A stretch of 64,000 nucleotides of DNA from CALUTH01 sp964452495 (GCA_964452495.1 CAYVMC010000001.1:1-64000), one strand, 5' to 3'. Shown: positions 33,913 to 42,575, counted from the first letter of the stretch. Numbers and translations are program-made. The notes: a model not told the origin generated them from the letters alone.

Positions 33913-34800
33913 ATGAGTTTTGACAGTGTAAGTAATTATACTCTTAATAAGTATCAGAGTACAAGTAATTTTACGTGTACCTGTACATGTCAGCAGCAAA
34001 ATTACACATATTCATCAGTGCCTGCACTGTTTAATTTTTACTTACCCTCAGGTTTTGAATATAATTTTACACCAATAAATTATTACAGCAGCAGTTTCAT
34101 AAACCCATTTTTGTTTCAGATAACTAACTCCCTTCAATTTTTAAACAATTTTAATTTTTCACTACCAACTCCGGTTAGTACAGAAACAAATTCTCTATAT
34201 ACATCTATGATTTCACCGAGTGCATTTGGAACACTTACAATGCCTGCACCAACGATAAGCACATGTACAACTACAAATAACTCATCAAGGGAACCTGTTG
34301 TGACATCAAGTATACCTTCATACAGTACAAGAAAAGCAACTCTGCTTAAAGATGTTGAAAAGAACGATAGTAGTTTTGCCGATCAATTAAAGGAAAAGGG
34401 TGTCGAGTATAATGAAGAATTAGGACACAATCTTGCTAAGTATACAATAAACCACACGAAAGGCACAACAGGTAAATGTGCACACTATGTAAATAATGCT
34501 CTTGAAGAATATGATATAAACGCAAAACGTGATGAACACGCTTATACACGTGCCGATGTTCTTGCAGCAGATGAAAACTTTACGGAAGTAACAGTAAAGG
34601 ACGAGCAAGACTTGAAGAAACTTCCCGGCGGGTCTGTTGTTGTTTATGAACAGGGAGCATGCGGCTACAGCAGTGAACATGGACACGTATTCATTGCAAC
34701 AGGAAACGGCGGTGCGGCATCTGACCATTTACAAAATAATATCAAATACGGCAGTGGTGTAAGGGTATTTATACCGACTAAAGAAGCAGCTACAGCGTAG
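33913..34800 (+). CDS. Putative CHAP/papain-like cysteine amidase
   Basis: A 295-aa protein. Residues 1-140 are low-complexity, rich in Ser, Thr, Tyr, Phe and Asn, with a TCTCTC cluster near 21-26. The C-terminal half (about 160-290) has the order of a CHAP/NlpC-type domain. The nucleophile candidate is C189 in TGKCAHYVNNALEEY, a GGSVVVYEQG strand follows, and the His candidate is H258 in EHGHVFIATGNG, with D271 nearby. Such enzymes cleave peptidoglycan amides, but no signal peptide is visible. The start is the first ATG after AGGAGA. The 3' end overlaps the convergent gltA gene by 11 bp. Confidence 0.7.
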   Translation: MSFDSVSNYTLNKYQSTSNFTCTCTCQQQNYTYSSVPALFNFYLPSGFEYNFTPINYYSSSFINPFLFQITNSLQFLNNFNFSLPTPVSTETNSLYTSMISPSAFGTLTMPAPTISTCTTTNNSSREPVVTSSIPSYSTRKATLLKDVEKNDSSFADQLKEKGVEYNEELGHNLAKYTINHTKGTTGKCAHYVNNALEEYDINAKRDEHAYTRADVLAADENFTEVTVKDEQDLKKLPGGSVVVYEQGACGYSSEHGHVFIATGNGGAASDHLQNNIKYGSGVRVFIPTKEAATA

Positions 34801-36157
34801 CAAGATATTCATTAATTGCCTTTGCGGCTTTTTTCCCTGCTCCCATAGCATTTATAGCATTTGATTCACCAACAGGGGCTACATCACCCCCCGCATAAAT
34901 ATGCTTTATTGATGTTTCTCTTGTATCCGGATTGACTACAAAATACCCTTTATTATTTACCGCAAAATCAAGACCTTCGGATTTTGCAGATTTTTGAATA
35001 ATAGGATTAGGCCCCGTACCAAGAGCAACTATAACTGTATCTACGTCTAAATCAATATATTCACTTGTTCCAACAGGAGAACGTCTGCCTGACTCATCTG
35101 GTTCACCAAGTTCACAGATTTTAAATATCATTGATTTAACATAACCATCCTTACCGGTTATTTCATGCGGTGCAAGTAAAAATTTAAAAATAACACCTTC
35201 TTCTTTAGCATGCCTAATCTCTTCAAGGCGGGCAGGTAATTCTTTTTCTGTACGCCGGTATACAATATAGACTGTTTTGTATCCTACTCTTACAGCTGTT
35301 CTTGCTGCATCCATTGCAACATTACCGCCGCCTATAACCGCGGCTTTTTCCCCAACTCTTAAAGGTGTTGCCGTTTCTGGCTCATTTGCGTGCATTAGAT
35401 TTACCCTTGTTAAAAACTCATTGGCAGACAAAACACCATTCAGGTTTTCTCCCGAAATACCAAGCATTTTAGGTAAACCTGCACCGGAGCATATAAATAT
35501 AACGTCAAATCCATCATCTTTTAACTGTTCAAGAGTTATAGATTTCCCTACAATTACATTCTTTTCAAATTTTACGCCCATTGATTTAAGCGTTTCAATT
35601 TCTCTGTCCAGAACTGTACGGGGAAGTCTGAATGGCGGAATACCGTATCTTAAAACACCGCCAAATTCATGTAATGCTTCAAATACCGTTACATCATGTC
35701 CTGCTTTTCTTATATCGGCTGCGGCTGTAATACCGGCACAACCAGACCCAACAATAGCAACACGTTTACCTGTCGGAATAATGTGGGGAGCAGTGACAGA
35801 AGTATTATCTCCGGCATAACGTTCAAGGGCTCCGATGGCAATAGGTTCACTTTTTATCCCCAATATACATTTACCTTCACATTGGCGTTCCTGCGGGCAA
35901 ATTCTGCCGCATACCGAGGGAAGCATAGATGTTTGCCTTATTACATCTCCTGCCAATTGTAAATTATTTTCTTTTATAGCTTTTATAAAATCAGGAATAT
36001 TAATATTAACCGGACAGCCTTTTACACATTGCGGATTCTTACAGTGCAGACATCTTTCCGCTTCCAGTTTTGCCTGTTCGGGTGTAAAATTTTCTTCAAC
36101 CGGAGCGAAATTTGTTCTTCTTATTTCAGGATTCTGTTCTTTGGGTCTTTGTCTCAT
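34790..36157 (-). CDS. gltA: Glutamate synthase small-subunit homologue (GltD type)
   Basis: FAD/NAD(P)-dependent oxidoreductase, 455 aa, of the homotetrameric glutamate synthase/NfnB/beta-subunit family. N-terminal [4Fe-4S] Cys motifs are CLHCKNPQCVKGCP and CGRICPQERQCEGKC, then the FAD GxGxxG in VAIVGSGCAGITAA, NADP-binding VIGGGNVAMDAA, and AGGDV near the C-terminus. No large GltB subunit and no NfnA-type partner is adjacent, so it may be NADPH-dependent glutamate synthase or a transhydrogenase-like subunit. Strong for family, open for role. Confidence 0.9.
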   Translation of the reverse strand: MRQRPKEQNPEIRRTNFAPVEENFTPEQAKLEAERCLHCKNPQCVKGCPVNINIPDFIKAIKENNLQLAGDVIRQTSMLPSVCGRICPQERQCEGKCILGIKSEPIAIGALERYAGDNTSVTAPHIIPTGKRVAIVGSGCAGITAAADIRKAGHDVTVFEALHEFGGVLRYGIPPFRLPRTVLDREIETLKSMGVKFEKNVIVGKSITLEQLKDDGFDVIFICSGAGLPKMLGISGENLNGVLSANEFLTRVNLMHANEPETATPLRVGEKAAVIGGGNVAMDAARTAVRVGYKTVYIVYRRTEKELPARLEEIRHAKEEGVIFKFLLAPHEITGKDGYVKSMIFKICELGEPDESGRRSPVGTSEYIDLDVDTVIVALGTGPNPIIQKSAKSEGLDFAVNNKGYFVVNPDTRETSIKHIYAGGDVAPVGESNAINAMGAGKKAAKAINEYLATL

Positions 36158-36180
36158 ATTTTACTCTCCTCGGTAATATT

Positions 36181-37731
36181 CTACTCCAAATAAGAATTAT
36201 TCATCAACCGGTTATATTCTTTTATAAGAAAATCTTTTCCCGGCTGTTTAATAATAATATTATCCCATGGAAGTTTTTCATTTACACAAAAACTTTTTGT
36301 TACAAAATAATCGGTATCTATACCTGCATTTTTTGCTGCCGCTTTATATGCGCCAAGCTTACCGCCATTCGTGTATACTGCGTATAGATATTTCCCGAGA
36401 CTTTCATCACCTCTGGATATCAGAGTTTGATAATAGTCCCACTTAATACTTGTAAATTTTGTTTTAATACCGATTTTGGCAAGTTCTTTTGCAAGATATT
36501 TTTGTTTTTTCTCTAAAATGGAATTATCTTCTCTTGCTTCCCATTGAAAAGGTGTATGTGGCTTAGGAATAAACGTAGAAAAAGAAAATGTTAAATCCAG
36601 CTTTTTATCAATCTGTTTAACTTTTTTGCCAAGTTCTACAAAGGCTCTTATATCGACTTTATTTTCTGTAGGAAGTCCTATCATACAATAAAATTTTATT
36701 CCTCTTAATCCTGAGTCTGATGCTTGATGCACAGCATTTAGTATTTGTTCTTCTTTTAAATTCTTATTTATAACTTTTCTGAGACGTTCGGATGCTGCTT
36801 CAATCGCAATTGTAAATGTTTTCTGCCCTGATAGGTTAAGGAGTTTTAATACATTAGGTGTGATTGCATCAACCCTGAGAGATGAAAAATTAAGATTAAT
36901 ATCTTCACCATTCTCAATTCTTGAAATTACGTAATTACAAATATTTTCAAAATCCGGGTGCGCACTTATCTGGGCCCCTAGAAGTGCAATATTTTTTGTG
37001 TACTTTAAACCTGTGTCAATTTTTTCAATAATCTCATCACAAGAAACAAATCTCACAGGCAGATTCAGGTATGATGCCAGACAAAATCCGCACCGGTTAA
37101 AGCATCCCCGCTCCACTTCAATAATAAAAGTATCAGGGAAAAATGCTCTTTTGCTAATTATTGGTGTATAAACACATTTACTTATTCTATGCGTAACTTT
37201 TTCCGTGATATTACCAAGAGATGGAACCAGAACGCCATTAATCTTAGATAATTTATTTAAAATGATTTCTCGTGCTTCATGCTTGTTCTCTTTAAGTATC
37301 TTAATTACATTTTCTAATAATTCCTCGCCATCACCAATTAAAAAGAAGTCAAAAAAATCAGCAAAAGGAGCCGGATTAGAAGTTATAACAGGGCCACCTG
37401 CAAATATTAAGGACGATTGCCGCTCTTTTGCAAACAGAGGAATATTAAGTTTTTCCAGTATTTCAAATATCCCTATAAAATCCATTTCAAAGGAAACAGA
37501 AAATGCTACAGCATCAATATTTTCTGGTAATACTTTTACTGAGACATTGTCAGTATCAACAGAAAAAACATTTATATCAGTACGTTCATCCATCAACTTA
37601 TACAGCCACAAGTAGCCTAAAGAAGAGAGTGCAAAACTTTCCGGTCCAGGAAAACACATTATTAGATTATACTCATCCCTACTTGCAGAAACAGGACTAT
37701 ATAAATATTTATCTGATTCATCAAACTTCAT
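36181..37731 (-). CDS. B12-binding/radical SAM protein
   Basis: A 516-aa protein with an N-terminal cobalamin-binding-like Rossmann region (about 20-160) and a radical SAM domain whose cluster motif is CFNRCGFC (near residue 210) in EVERGCFNRCGFCLAS. Later blocks include LNFSSLRVDAITPNVLKLL, TIAIEAASERLRKVINK and FYCMIGLPTEN, matching the B12/radical SAM family often found with tRNA or ribosomal maturation genes. The C-terminal DUF2344-type domain of longer relatives is absent. The substrate is unknown. It overlaps the upstream transporter gene by 11 bp. Confidence 0.87.
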   Translation of the reverse strand: MKFDESDKYLYSPVSASRDEYNLIMCFPGPESFALSSLGYLWLYKLMDERTDINVFSVDTDNVSVKVLPENIDAVAFSVSFEMDFIGIFEILEKLNIPLFAKERQSSLIFAGGPVITSNPAPFADFFDFFLIGDGEELLENVIKILKENKHEAREIILNKLSKINGVLVPSLGNITEKVTHRISKCVYTPIISKRAFFPDTFIIEVERGCFNRCGFCLASYLNLPVRFVSCDEIIEKIDTGLKYTKNIALLGAQISAHPDFENICNYVISRIENGEDINLNFSSLRVDAITPNVLKLLNLSGQKTFTIAIEAASERLRKVINKNLKEEQILNAVHQASDSGLRGIKFYCMIGLPTENKVDIRAFVELGKKVKQIDKKLDLTFSFSTFIPKPHTPFQWEAREDNSILEKKQKYLAKELAKIGIKTKFTSIKWDYYQTLISRGDESLGKYLYAVYTNGGKLGAYKAAAKNAGIDTDYFVTKSFCVNEKLPWDNIIIKQPGKDFLIKEYNRLMNNSYLE

Positions 37732-38758
37732 TTCTGCTAATATTTTTTATATATAACTCATCAATCAATACACAAACTGTGGCAGCAAGCGCCGGAGCGA
37801 AAATCACTCCGATTACTCCGAGTAATTTTGCTGTGACAAGCAATGCAAAGAAAATCATTAACGGATGTAAGTCCATAAATTTGGAAAATATGTAAGGTCG
37901 AACAAGATTATTTTCAGCCCACTGAGCAAATAAGAATGCTAAAGTTATACCGATAAGAATAGGTAACCCCATCTGCCAGCAAACTGCAATTGCAATAATG
38001 TAGGCTATTGTCGGACCGATAACTGGAACAATATCAAGTACTCCTGTAATAACACCTAATATCACTGCATAATCAACTCTCATTAATAATAAAGCAATTG
38101 TAAATATCAGACCTACGGATGTCATGGTTGCAACTTGTGCTATGACATAACCACCGATTTTTTTTGAAATCGTTTCAACTATATCACCGACATTTTTACC
38201 ATCTTTTTTGGGAAATAATTTTACGATTGATTTTTTTATGTATTCCTCGTCCAACATAAAATAATATGTGATTAAACAAAATGCAAAGAAATTAACAAGA
38301 GCAGAGGCAAAACTAATTGTTGCATTAATAGAACGGTTCACGAAATCAGAAGCAAACTCCGAAGCATGTTGAAAAACAGATGATGCATCAACAAGAGAAG
38401 TAAGAGTATACCCCATAATATCTAGATTTAGAAGATACTCTTTGAAATTTGTAATATATAATGGTAGATTTTGGATTAATGAACTAACCTGTTTATACGA
38501 TAAAATAACAACGGGAACAAAAAATACAATCAATATAAGAACAAGTGTCAGTAAAATAAGAGCGACTGAAAGAGAACGCTTCATTTTTTTTTCAAGTTTG
38601 TTTACGAGGGGATTAAATGAACAAGCAACCACGTATGAAGCGAAAAACAGCATTATAACGTTACTTACCTGTGCTATAAACTTTAGCATAATAAGAATAA
38701 TTGCAAATACGACAATATTCTTTACTGAAATGTATTCTCTTAACACCGCAAATGACAT
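37721..38758 (-). CDS. AI-2E (PerM) family membrane transporter
   Basis: A 345-aa inner-membrane protein with about eight helices in the AI-2E/PerM pattern. Two N-terminal helices (IVVFAIILIMLKFIAQV, LSVALILLTLVLILIVFFVP) are followed by an extended periplasmic/coiled part (about 90-150), then helices around DIVPVIGPTIAYIIAIAVC, the conserved P-x-G-P region, and HPLMIFFALLVTAKLLGVIG. Substrates vary across the family. The first gene of a two-gene unit with the radical SAM protein. Confidence 0.9.
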   Translation of the reverse strand: MSFAVLREYISVKNIVVFAIILIMLKFIAQVSNVIMLFFASYVVACSFNPLVNKLEKKMKRSLSVALILLTLVLILIVFFVPVVILSYKQVSSLIQNLPLYITNFKEYLLNLDIMGYTLTSLVDASSVFQHASEFASDFVNRSINATISFASALVNFFAFCLITYYFMLDEEYIKKSIVKLFPKKDGKNVGDIVETISKKIGGYVIAQVATMTSVGLIFTIALLLMRVDYAVILGVITGVLDIVPVIGPTIAYIIAIAVCWQMGLPILIGITLAFLFAQWAENNLVRPYIFSKFMDLHPLMIFFALLVTAKLLGVIGVIFAPALAATVCVLIDELYIKNISRNEV

Positions 38759-38880
38759 GTCCCACTCCTTTTCTAGTGATTATAACAAATATATAAAACT
38801 AATACAATAAACAATTGATAATTTTATGAGTGATATAAAAACCATAAAATGTGGAATGTAAAATAATAAGGAAGGTAGAA

Positions 38881-39498
38881 ATGAAAACAAAGACAGAAGA
38901 ATTAATGGTTATTGACGGTCATAAAATTAACTTTGAACGTGAAGAATTTCCACAAATCAATGATATCAGGGAAATTTATGACATAAACTTAATGAAATCC
39001 ATTGATAATTGTAAAAATAGTCTTATAACAAAAAAATCAATCAATAATAAAAACATCTGGGGTATAAATGTAAATGTTACAGACCGTGATGTAGTGCAGA
39101 TTGAGGATAATATATATGAAATAATATCAGGGAAAGAAGGTCTTTCAGTCAAATTGTTTGGTAAAGATGGACTAATCTTTGAATTTAATACAGACAAAAA
39201 TTTTGAGCTAGATAGAAAAAAATATGGCAAATATATAGATTGTGGTTCAAAGAATCTTAAATATTATACAAGCGGAGATACAAGTGTTATCAGTAATGAT
39301 TTAACAAATAGGATTGTAAAATATTCTTCATCAGAAAATATTAATAATCATACGTATACTAAATATTATGAATTTCTTGACAGCAATAATATTGCAGTAT
39401 ACCTGCTTTTAATTGACTTTATGCCGTTCAGAATGACAATATACTATGATAATAATACAAAATATGATATTTTAAATTTTTATTATAAAAATGATTAA
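38881..39498 (+). CDS. Hypothetical protein
   Basis: A 205-aa soluble protein not recognised as any family. It is rich in Asn, Asp, Ile, Lys and Tyr, with no signal peptide or membrane helix, and beta-strand-like alternation in the C-terminal half. The ATG at 38881 has AGGAAGG close upstream; a TTG at 38851 in the same frame has not. Followed directly by a strong terminator. AT content appears higher than in housekeeping neighbours, which may indicate an accessory gene. Confidence 0.75.
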   Translation: MKTKTEELMVIDGHKINFEREEFPQINDIREIYDINLMKSIDNCKNSLITKKSINNKNIWGINVNVTDRDVVQIEDNIYEIISGKEGLSVKLFGKDGLIFEFNTDKNFELDRKKYGKYIDCGSKNLKYYTSGDTSVISNDLTNRIVKYSSSENINNHTYTKYYEFLDSNNIAVYLLLIDFMPFRMTIYYDNNTKYDILNFYYKND

Positions 39499-39501
39499 TA
39501 T

Positions 39502-39537
39502 AAAAAAACTCCGATTAAGAAAAATCGGAGTTTTTTT
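39502..39537. terminator. Bidirectional intrinsic terminator
   Basis: ACTCCGATT pairs with AATCGGAGT, flanked by A7 and T7. It lies between convergent genes of unknown function. Confidence 0.9.
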
Positions 39538-39560
39538 ATATTATTTATATTTCACAATTA

Positions 39561-39908
39561 CTAACAAGAATAGGAACAAGAGCTGCCACTTGATGAAGTT
39601 GATGTTGAAGTAGATGTAACACTTGTACTAAGTCCGCCTGTGCTAAAGCTTGTAGAAGGAGCAGATGCAATTGAGCCTGCGGTTTCAACTGGGGCTGTTG
39701 TATATGCTGCATAATTTACTTCTGTTGGATTGGAAAATTCACAGATGTCAAAACCGCCCCATGCTATAGAACCGGCTGTTTCAACAGCGGATGATTCCGC
39801 ACCAATAATTGGTGAATAATTATCTACATTTGATACAGTATTTGTATAGTTATTTTCTGATGATGTTGATTGAAGAATTGTGCCAAAACTTGAAGTACCT
39901 AATGCCAT
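39561..39908 (-). CDS. Small Ser/Thr-rich protein with duplicated VETAGSIA motif
   Basis: A 115-aa protein with no signal peptide or membrane helix. The octapeptide VETAGSIA occurs twice (residues 42-49 and 74-81), each preceded by Ala or Pro and followed by a small-residue stretch. The last 30 residues are almost entirely Ser, Thr and Gly, ending SSCSYSC. Composition and the Cys tail are reminiscent of processed or modified peptide precursors, or of surface adhesive proteins, but no maturation enzyme is adjacent. Function unknown. Confidence 0.7.
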   Translation of the reverse strand: MALGTSSFGTILQSTSSENNYTNTVSNVDNYSPIIGAESSAVETAGSIAWGGFDICEFSNPTEVNYAAYTTAPVETAGSIASAPSTSFSTGGLSTSVTSTSTSTSSSGSSCSYSC

Positions 39909-39984
39909 TTTTTATATCCTCTTAACATATCTTACATATATATAAAGTCAAAGAAAATTTCTGAATTTCAAAAAGGAATATTTT

Positions 39985-40001
39985 TGTAACAAAAGTTTAC
40001 A
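39985..40001. promoter_or_regulatory. TGTAAC-N5-TTTACA inverted repeat
   Basis: An inverted repeat in the divergent region between the Ser/Thr-rich gene and ferritin. An almost identical 17-mer lies upstream of murA (57848-57864), differing only in the spacer. Possibly a shared operator. Confidence 0.35.
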
Positions 40002-40069
40002 TATTTATAATTAAATATTTTTTAAGGACTAAAATATTAAAAGGAAAAAGAAAGGAGCAATTATTAATT

Positions 40070-40579
40070 ATGTTATCAGAAAAAATGGCTAAAGCGCTTA
40101 ATGCTCAAATAAACGCTGAATTGTATTCGGAATACTTGTATTTATCTATGAAAGCTTATTTTGCAGATAAAAATCTGCAAGGTTTTGTGAACTGGATGGA
40201 TGTTCAAGTTCAGGAAGAACACGCACATGCAATGGGAATGTTTGATTATGTTATAGAAAGAGGCGGCAGAGTAGAACTTGAGCAAATTGATAAACCCAGA
40301 CACGACTGGGAATCTCCGTTGGAAGTATTTGAGCACGTACTTGAACATGAACAATATGTAACATCAAGAATTAATGACCTTATGGATGTCGCAGAAGAAA
40401 TAAAAGACAGAGCGGCACTATCTTTTCTTGACTGGTACTTAAAAGAACAGGTGGAAGAAGAGTCTACTGTTGGCGGAGTTCTTGCAACTCTTAAATTGAT
40501 AGGAAAAGATACACAGGCATTATATATGCTGGATAAAGAACTTGCAGCCAGAACTTTTACGGCACCTGTTATTGGGTAA
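40070..40579 (+). CDS. ftnA: Ferritin (non-haem iron storage)
   Basis: Ferritin-like four-helix protein, 169 aa. Ferroxidase-site residues are visible: Glu in NAELYSEYLYLS near 17, Glu and His in QVQEEHAHA near 50, and Glu/Gln in the third and fourth helices (FEHVLEHEQYV, KEQVEEESTVGG). No haem Met is evident. A strong AAAGGAG site precedes the start. Iron storage and oxidative protection suit an iron-sulfur-rich anaerobe with hydrogenases. Confidence 0.95.
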   Translation: MLSEKMAKALNAQINAELYSEYLYLSMKAYFADKNLQGFVNWMDVQVQEEHAHAMGMFDYVIERGGRVELEQIDKPRHDWESPLEVFEHVLEHEQYVTSRINDLMDVAEEIKDRAALSFLDWYLKEQVEEESTVGGVLATLKLIGKDTQALYMLDKELAARTFTAPVIG

Positions 40580-40597
40580 GTATACACTCTTGATATA

Positions 40598-40628
40598 TTG
40601 ACAAATATACTTGTTTGTGTGAGTATAT
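40598..40628 (+). promoter_or_regulatory. Promoter and candidate operator of the attenuated leader
   Basis: Perfect TTGACA (40598-40603); the -10 is uncertain (TATATG at 40624-40629 or a nearby box). The 7-bp inverted repeat ATATACT (40605-40611)/AGTATAT (40622-40628) overlaps this region and could be a repressor site. Confidence 0.4.
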
Positions 40629-40676
40629 GACTATGAAATACACAAGCAGAAATAGAAATAATAATCTTTGGTGGTG

Positions 40677-40753
40677 CCTGTAGTTTAGTACAGGTTGCAC
40701 TATTATCTCTTGATAGAAATAAACCTGTACAAAAATTGTCAGGTTTATTTTTT
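40677..40753 (+). promoter_or_regulatory. Candidate attenuator or riboswitch-like leader
   Basis: Three mutually exclusive pairings are visible. Hairpin 1: CCTGTA (40677-40682) with TACAGG (40689-40694). Hairpin 2: GTACAGGTT (40688-40696) with AACCTGTAC (40722-40730), nine perfect pairs. Hairpin 3: ATAAACCTG (40719-40727) with CAGGTTTAT (40740-40748), followed by TTTTTT, an intrinsic terminator. Hairpin 2 uses one arm of hairpin 1 and one of hairpin 3, so it would act as antiterminator. AAGGAG and the ATG follow within 18 nt. No known T-box or riboswitch core was recognised. Confidence 0.6.
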
Positions 40754-40770
40754 AATCAAGGAGAAAAATT

Positions 40771-41982
40771 ATGTCAATAAGTTTAATAAATACATTACCC
40801 AATCCCCTAAAAACAGCGTCCAAATTTGTATCGTATCAAGAAAGTGCTTCAGGGTTCTCTGCCTCAAGGCTCATTCAAGAGACGGGTACTTGTCTTGCAC
40901 CTAAAGTGACATTTGCCAGAAGTAAGGAGGATCTGGCGGAAAACGTGTTCCTTGAGTTGTCAGAAAAAATAATTGTTTACTTAGGTCCTGCGTTTTTAGG
41001 GGAAAAAGCAGCCAGAAAAATTTTTTCAAGAGGATTAAACTCAAAAGAGAAAGAACTTGTTGCAAAATCCTTTAAAGAACTTAATGTGTTATCTCCGAAT
41101 GTAAAAGGAAAAATTTTACCTATAAAAGCAGCAATAGCGGTGTCAACAATGCTCATACCTCTTGCAGAATTCTCTCTAAGTTACTTGAAAAACCTGTTTA
41201 CTTTAAAAGTATTTAAGGAAAGTGACTTTCAGAATATCGCATCTTTAGAAAAGAATGAAGGAAACGAAGAACAACAAGAGCGAGTGGAAAAAAGTGCTAA
41301 ACAAAAGATAGGTATAGCGTCTGCAATTTATGGCGGTCTGTTAGGGTTAAGTATGCTTATTGCTGCAAAGGGCAAAAATTCCAAATGCTTGCAAAACCTG
41401 AGCGAAATTATTATTGCTCCTGGAGATAAATTAATTAAAAATAATAAGAAAAAATCAGCATTTCTTAACAAATACCTAAGTCAGGATTTTAATTCTGAAA
41501 ACGGAAAACTTGCTATGAGTAATGGGCAGTTAACTTCTTGTGTTATGATAGGGGGATTGGGATACTTTGGGGCATCCGCAGATAGAGGAAAAGAAAACCT
41601 TTTAGAAACTGCATCAAGATTCCCCATTGTAGGATTTTATATGATAACAGGCGGTGAACTTTTTGATAAGGGTTTCAAGAAATTATTAAATAAATTTGGA
41701 TATTGCAAAGATGTTATAAATAAGGATTTTTCATCACCTAATTTTAAAGAATTAGAGAAGAAAGCTGCCGAAATTGCAAAGTTAAAAAATACTAATACTG
41801 CAAAGGAATTCAAGCGCCTTGCCGGACAAAAAGTTATTGTATCTGGTGTTCCGTATATATTTGGGATAGGTGTAATGGGCTTTTTTGTTGCGGGTATGAC
41901 AAATTACTTTACAAGAAGACGTCATAAAAATTTTGTGAATGATGTAAGTAATAAGGATGGGGGAATTTGTTACAAACTGTAG
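40771..41982 (+). CDS. Unknown multi-helix membrane protein
   Basis: A 403-aa protein of no recognised family. Hydrophobic segments lie near residues 65-80 (IIVYLGPAFLG), 118-140 (AAIAVSTMLIPLAEFSL), 187-205 (IASAIYGGLLGLSMLIA), 255-270 and 365-385 (VPYIFGIGVMGFFVAG), ending in a basic tail TRRRHKNF. There is no signal peptide. Layout and composition resemble the proteins at 14568-16127 and 53996-55163, suggesting a lineage-specific inner-membrane group. Expression is probably controlled by the attenuator-like leader directly upstream. Confidence 0.8.
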   Translation: MSISLINTLPNPLKTASKFVSYQESASGFSASRLIQETGTCLAPKVTFARSKEDLAENVFLELSEKIIVYLGPAFLGEKAARKIFSRGLNSKEKELVAKSFKELNVLSPNVKGKILPIKAAIAVSTMLIPLAEFSLSYLKNLFTLKVFKESDFQNIASLEKNEGNEEQQERVEKSAKQKIGIASAIYGGLLGLSMLIAAKGKNSKCLQNLSEIIIAPGDKLIKNNKKKSAFLNKYLSQDFNSENGKLAMSNGQLTSCVMIGGLGYFGASADRGKENLLETASRFPIVGFYMITGGELFDKGFKKLLNKFGYCKDVINKDFSSPNFKELEKKAAEIAKLKNTNTAKEFKRLAGQKVIVSGVPYIFGIGVMGFFVAGMTNYFTRRRHKNFVNDVSNKDGGICYKL

Positions 41983-42048
41983 AATGTAAATTTTTGTAAA
42001 TAATATTTTTAAAAAGAGCAATAAAATATATTTTTAAATCTTTATATA
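41983..42048 (+). promoter_or_regulatory. Lineage-type promoter with perfect HLR1 repeat (reverse)
   Basis: TGTAAA-N4-TGTAAA (41985-42000), which on the minus strand reads TTTACAAA-AA-TTTACATT, a full HLR1 match. It is followed by AAAAAGAGCAAT (42011-42022) and CTTTATATA with TATATA at 42043-42048. It starts right after the preceding stop codon. Confidence 0.5.
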
Positions 42049-42099
42049 AGTATAATAAAAAAGGTTAGTGTTAATATTTTATATTTAGGAGGTACCATT

Positions 42100-42531
42100 A
42101 TGGTTGAAAGTGTTGGCTATAGAGCTTATGGAGTTAATACAATTCCGGAAGTTGAAGCTGAAACAAAAGCTTACAGAAGGGCGCAAGAAACATCTGCAGG
42201 AACTGCTAACTTTGAAGGGCGGCGTGACTTTGATTCTTTTGAGAAAGAATCTCATACAGGTAGAAATATAGCAATTGGTACAGGTGTTGTTGCAGCTGCG
42301 GGCTTGTATACCCTTGCGGCTCTTATGGGCAGGGGAAAGGGATTAAACATGTTTGGTAAGACTTTGGGTAAATTTAAAGGTGAGAATCTAAACTTTATGC
42401 AAAAGGGTGTGAATAAATGTCTTGATGGAGCTTATAAATCCGCAAAGTACATTAAAACACATACCTATGACAAAGTTGCAAACTTTTTTAAAAAAGGTGG
42501 CAGCAAAGGTGGAGGTGCCAGCGAGGCATAA
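42100..42531 (+). CDS. Small single-helix membrane protein, unknown function
   Basis: A 143-aa protein. An N-terminal soluble stretch (MVESVGYRAYG, with ANFEG near 37) leads to one hydrophobic helix at about 55-75 (IAIGTGVVAAAGLYTLAALMG). A basic C-terminal region with a Gly/Lys/Ser tail follows. An AGGAGG site lies upstream. The MVESVG start resembles MVQSVG of the zincin-like protein at 30922, and both genes have the same promoter layout, suggesting a shared regulon. Confidence 0.78.
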   Translation: MVESVGYRAYGVNTIPEVEAETKAYRRAQETSAGTANFEGRRDFDSFEKESHTGRNIAIGTGVVAAAGLYTLAALMGRGKGLNMFGKTLGKFKGENLNFMQKGVNKCLDGAYKSAKYIKTHTYDKVANFFKKGGSKGGGASEA

Positions 42532-42552
42532 ATTATAAAAAAGATAAAAAGG

Positions 42553-42575
42553 GGACTGATATTAATTATCAGTCC
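42553..42575 (+). terminator. Intrinsic terminator
   Basis: GGACTGATA (42553-42561) pairs with TATCAGTCC (42567-42575), followed by a T-rich stretch (TTCTTAATTTTT). Confidence 0.75.

Noticed and set aside
40677..40753. T-box riboswitch
   Set aside because: The conserved T-box antiterminator sequence is absent and the gene is not an aminoacyl-tRNA synthetase or amino-acid gene.
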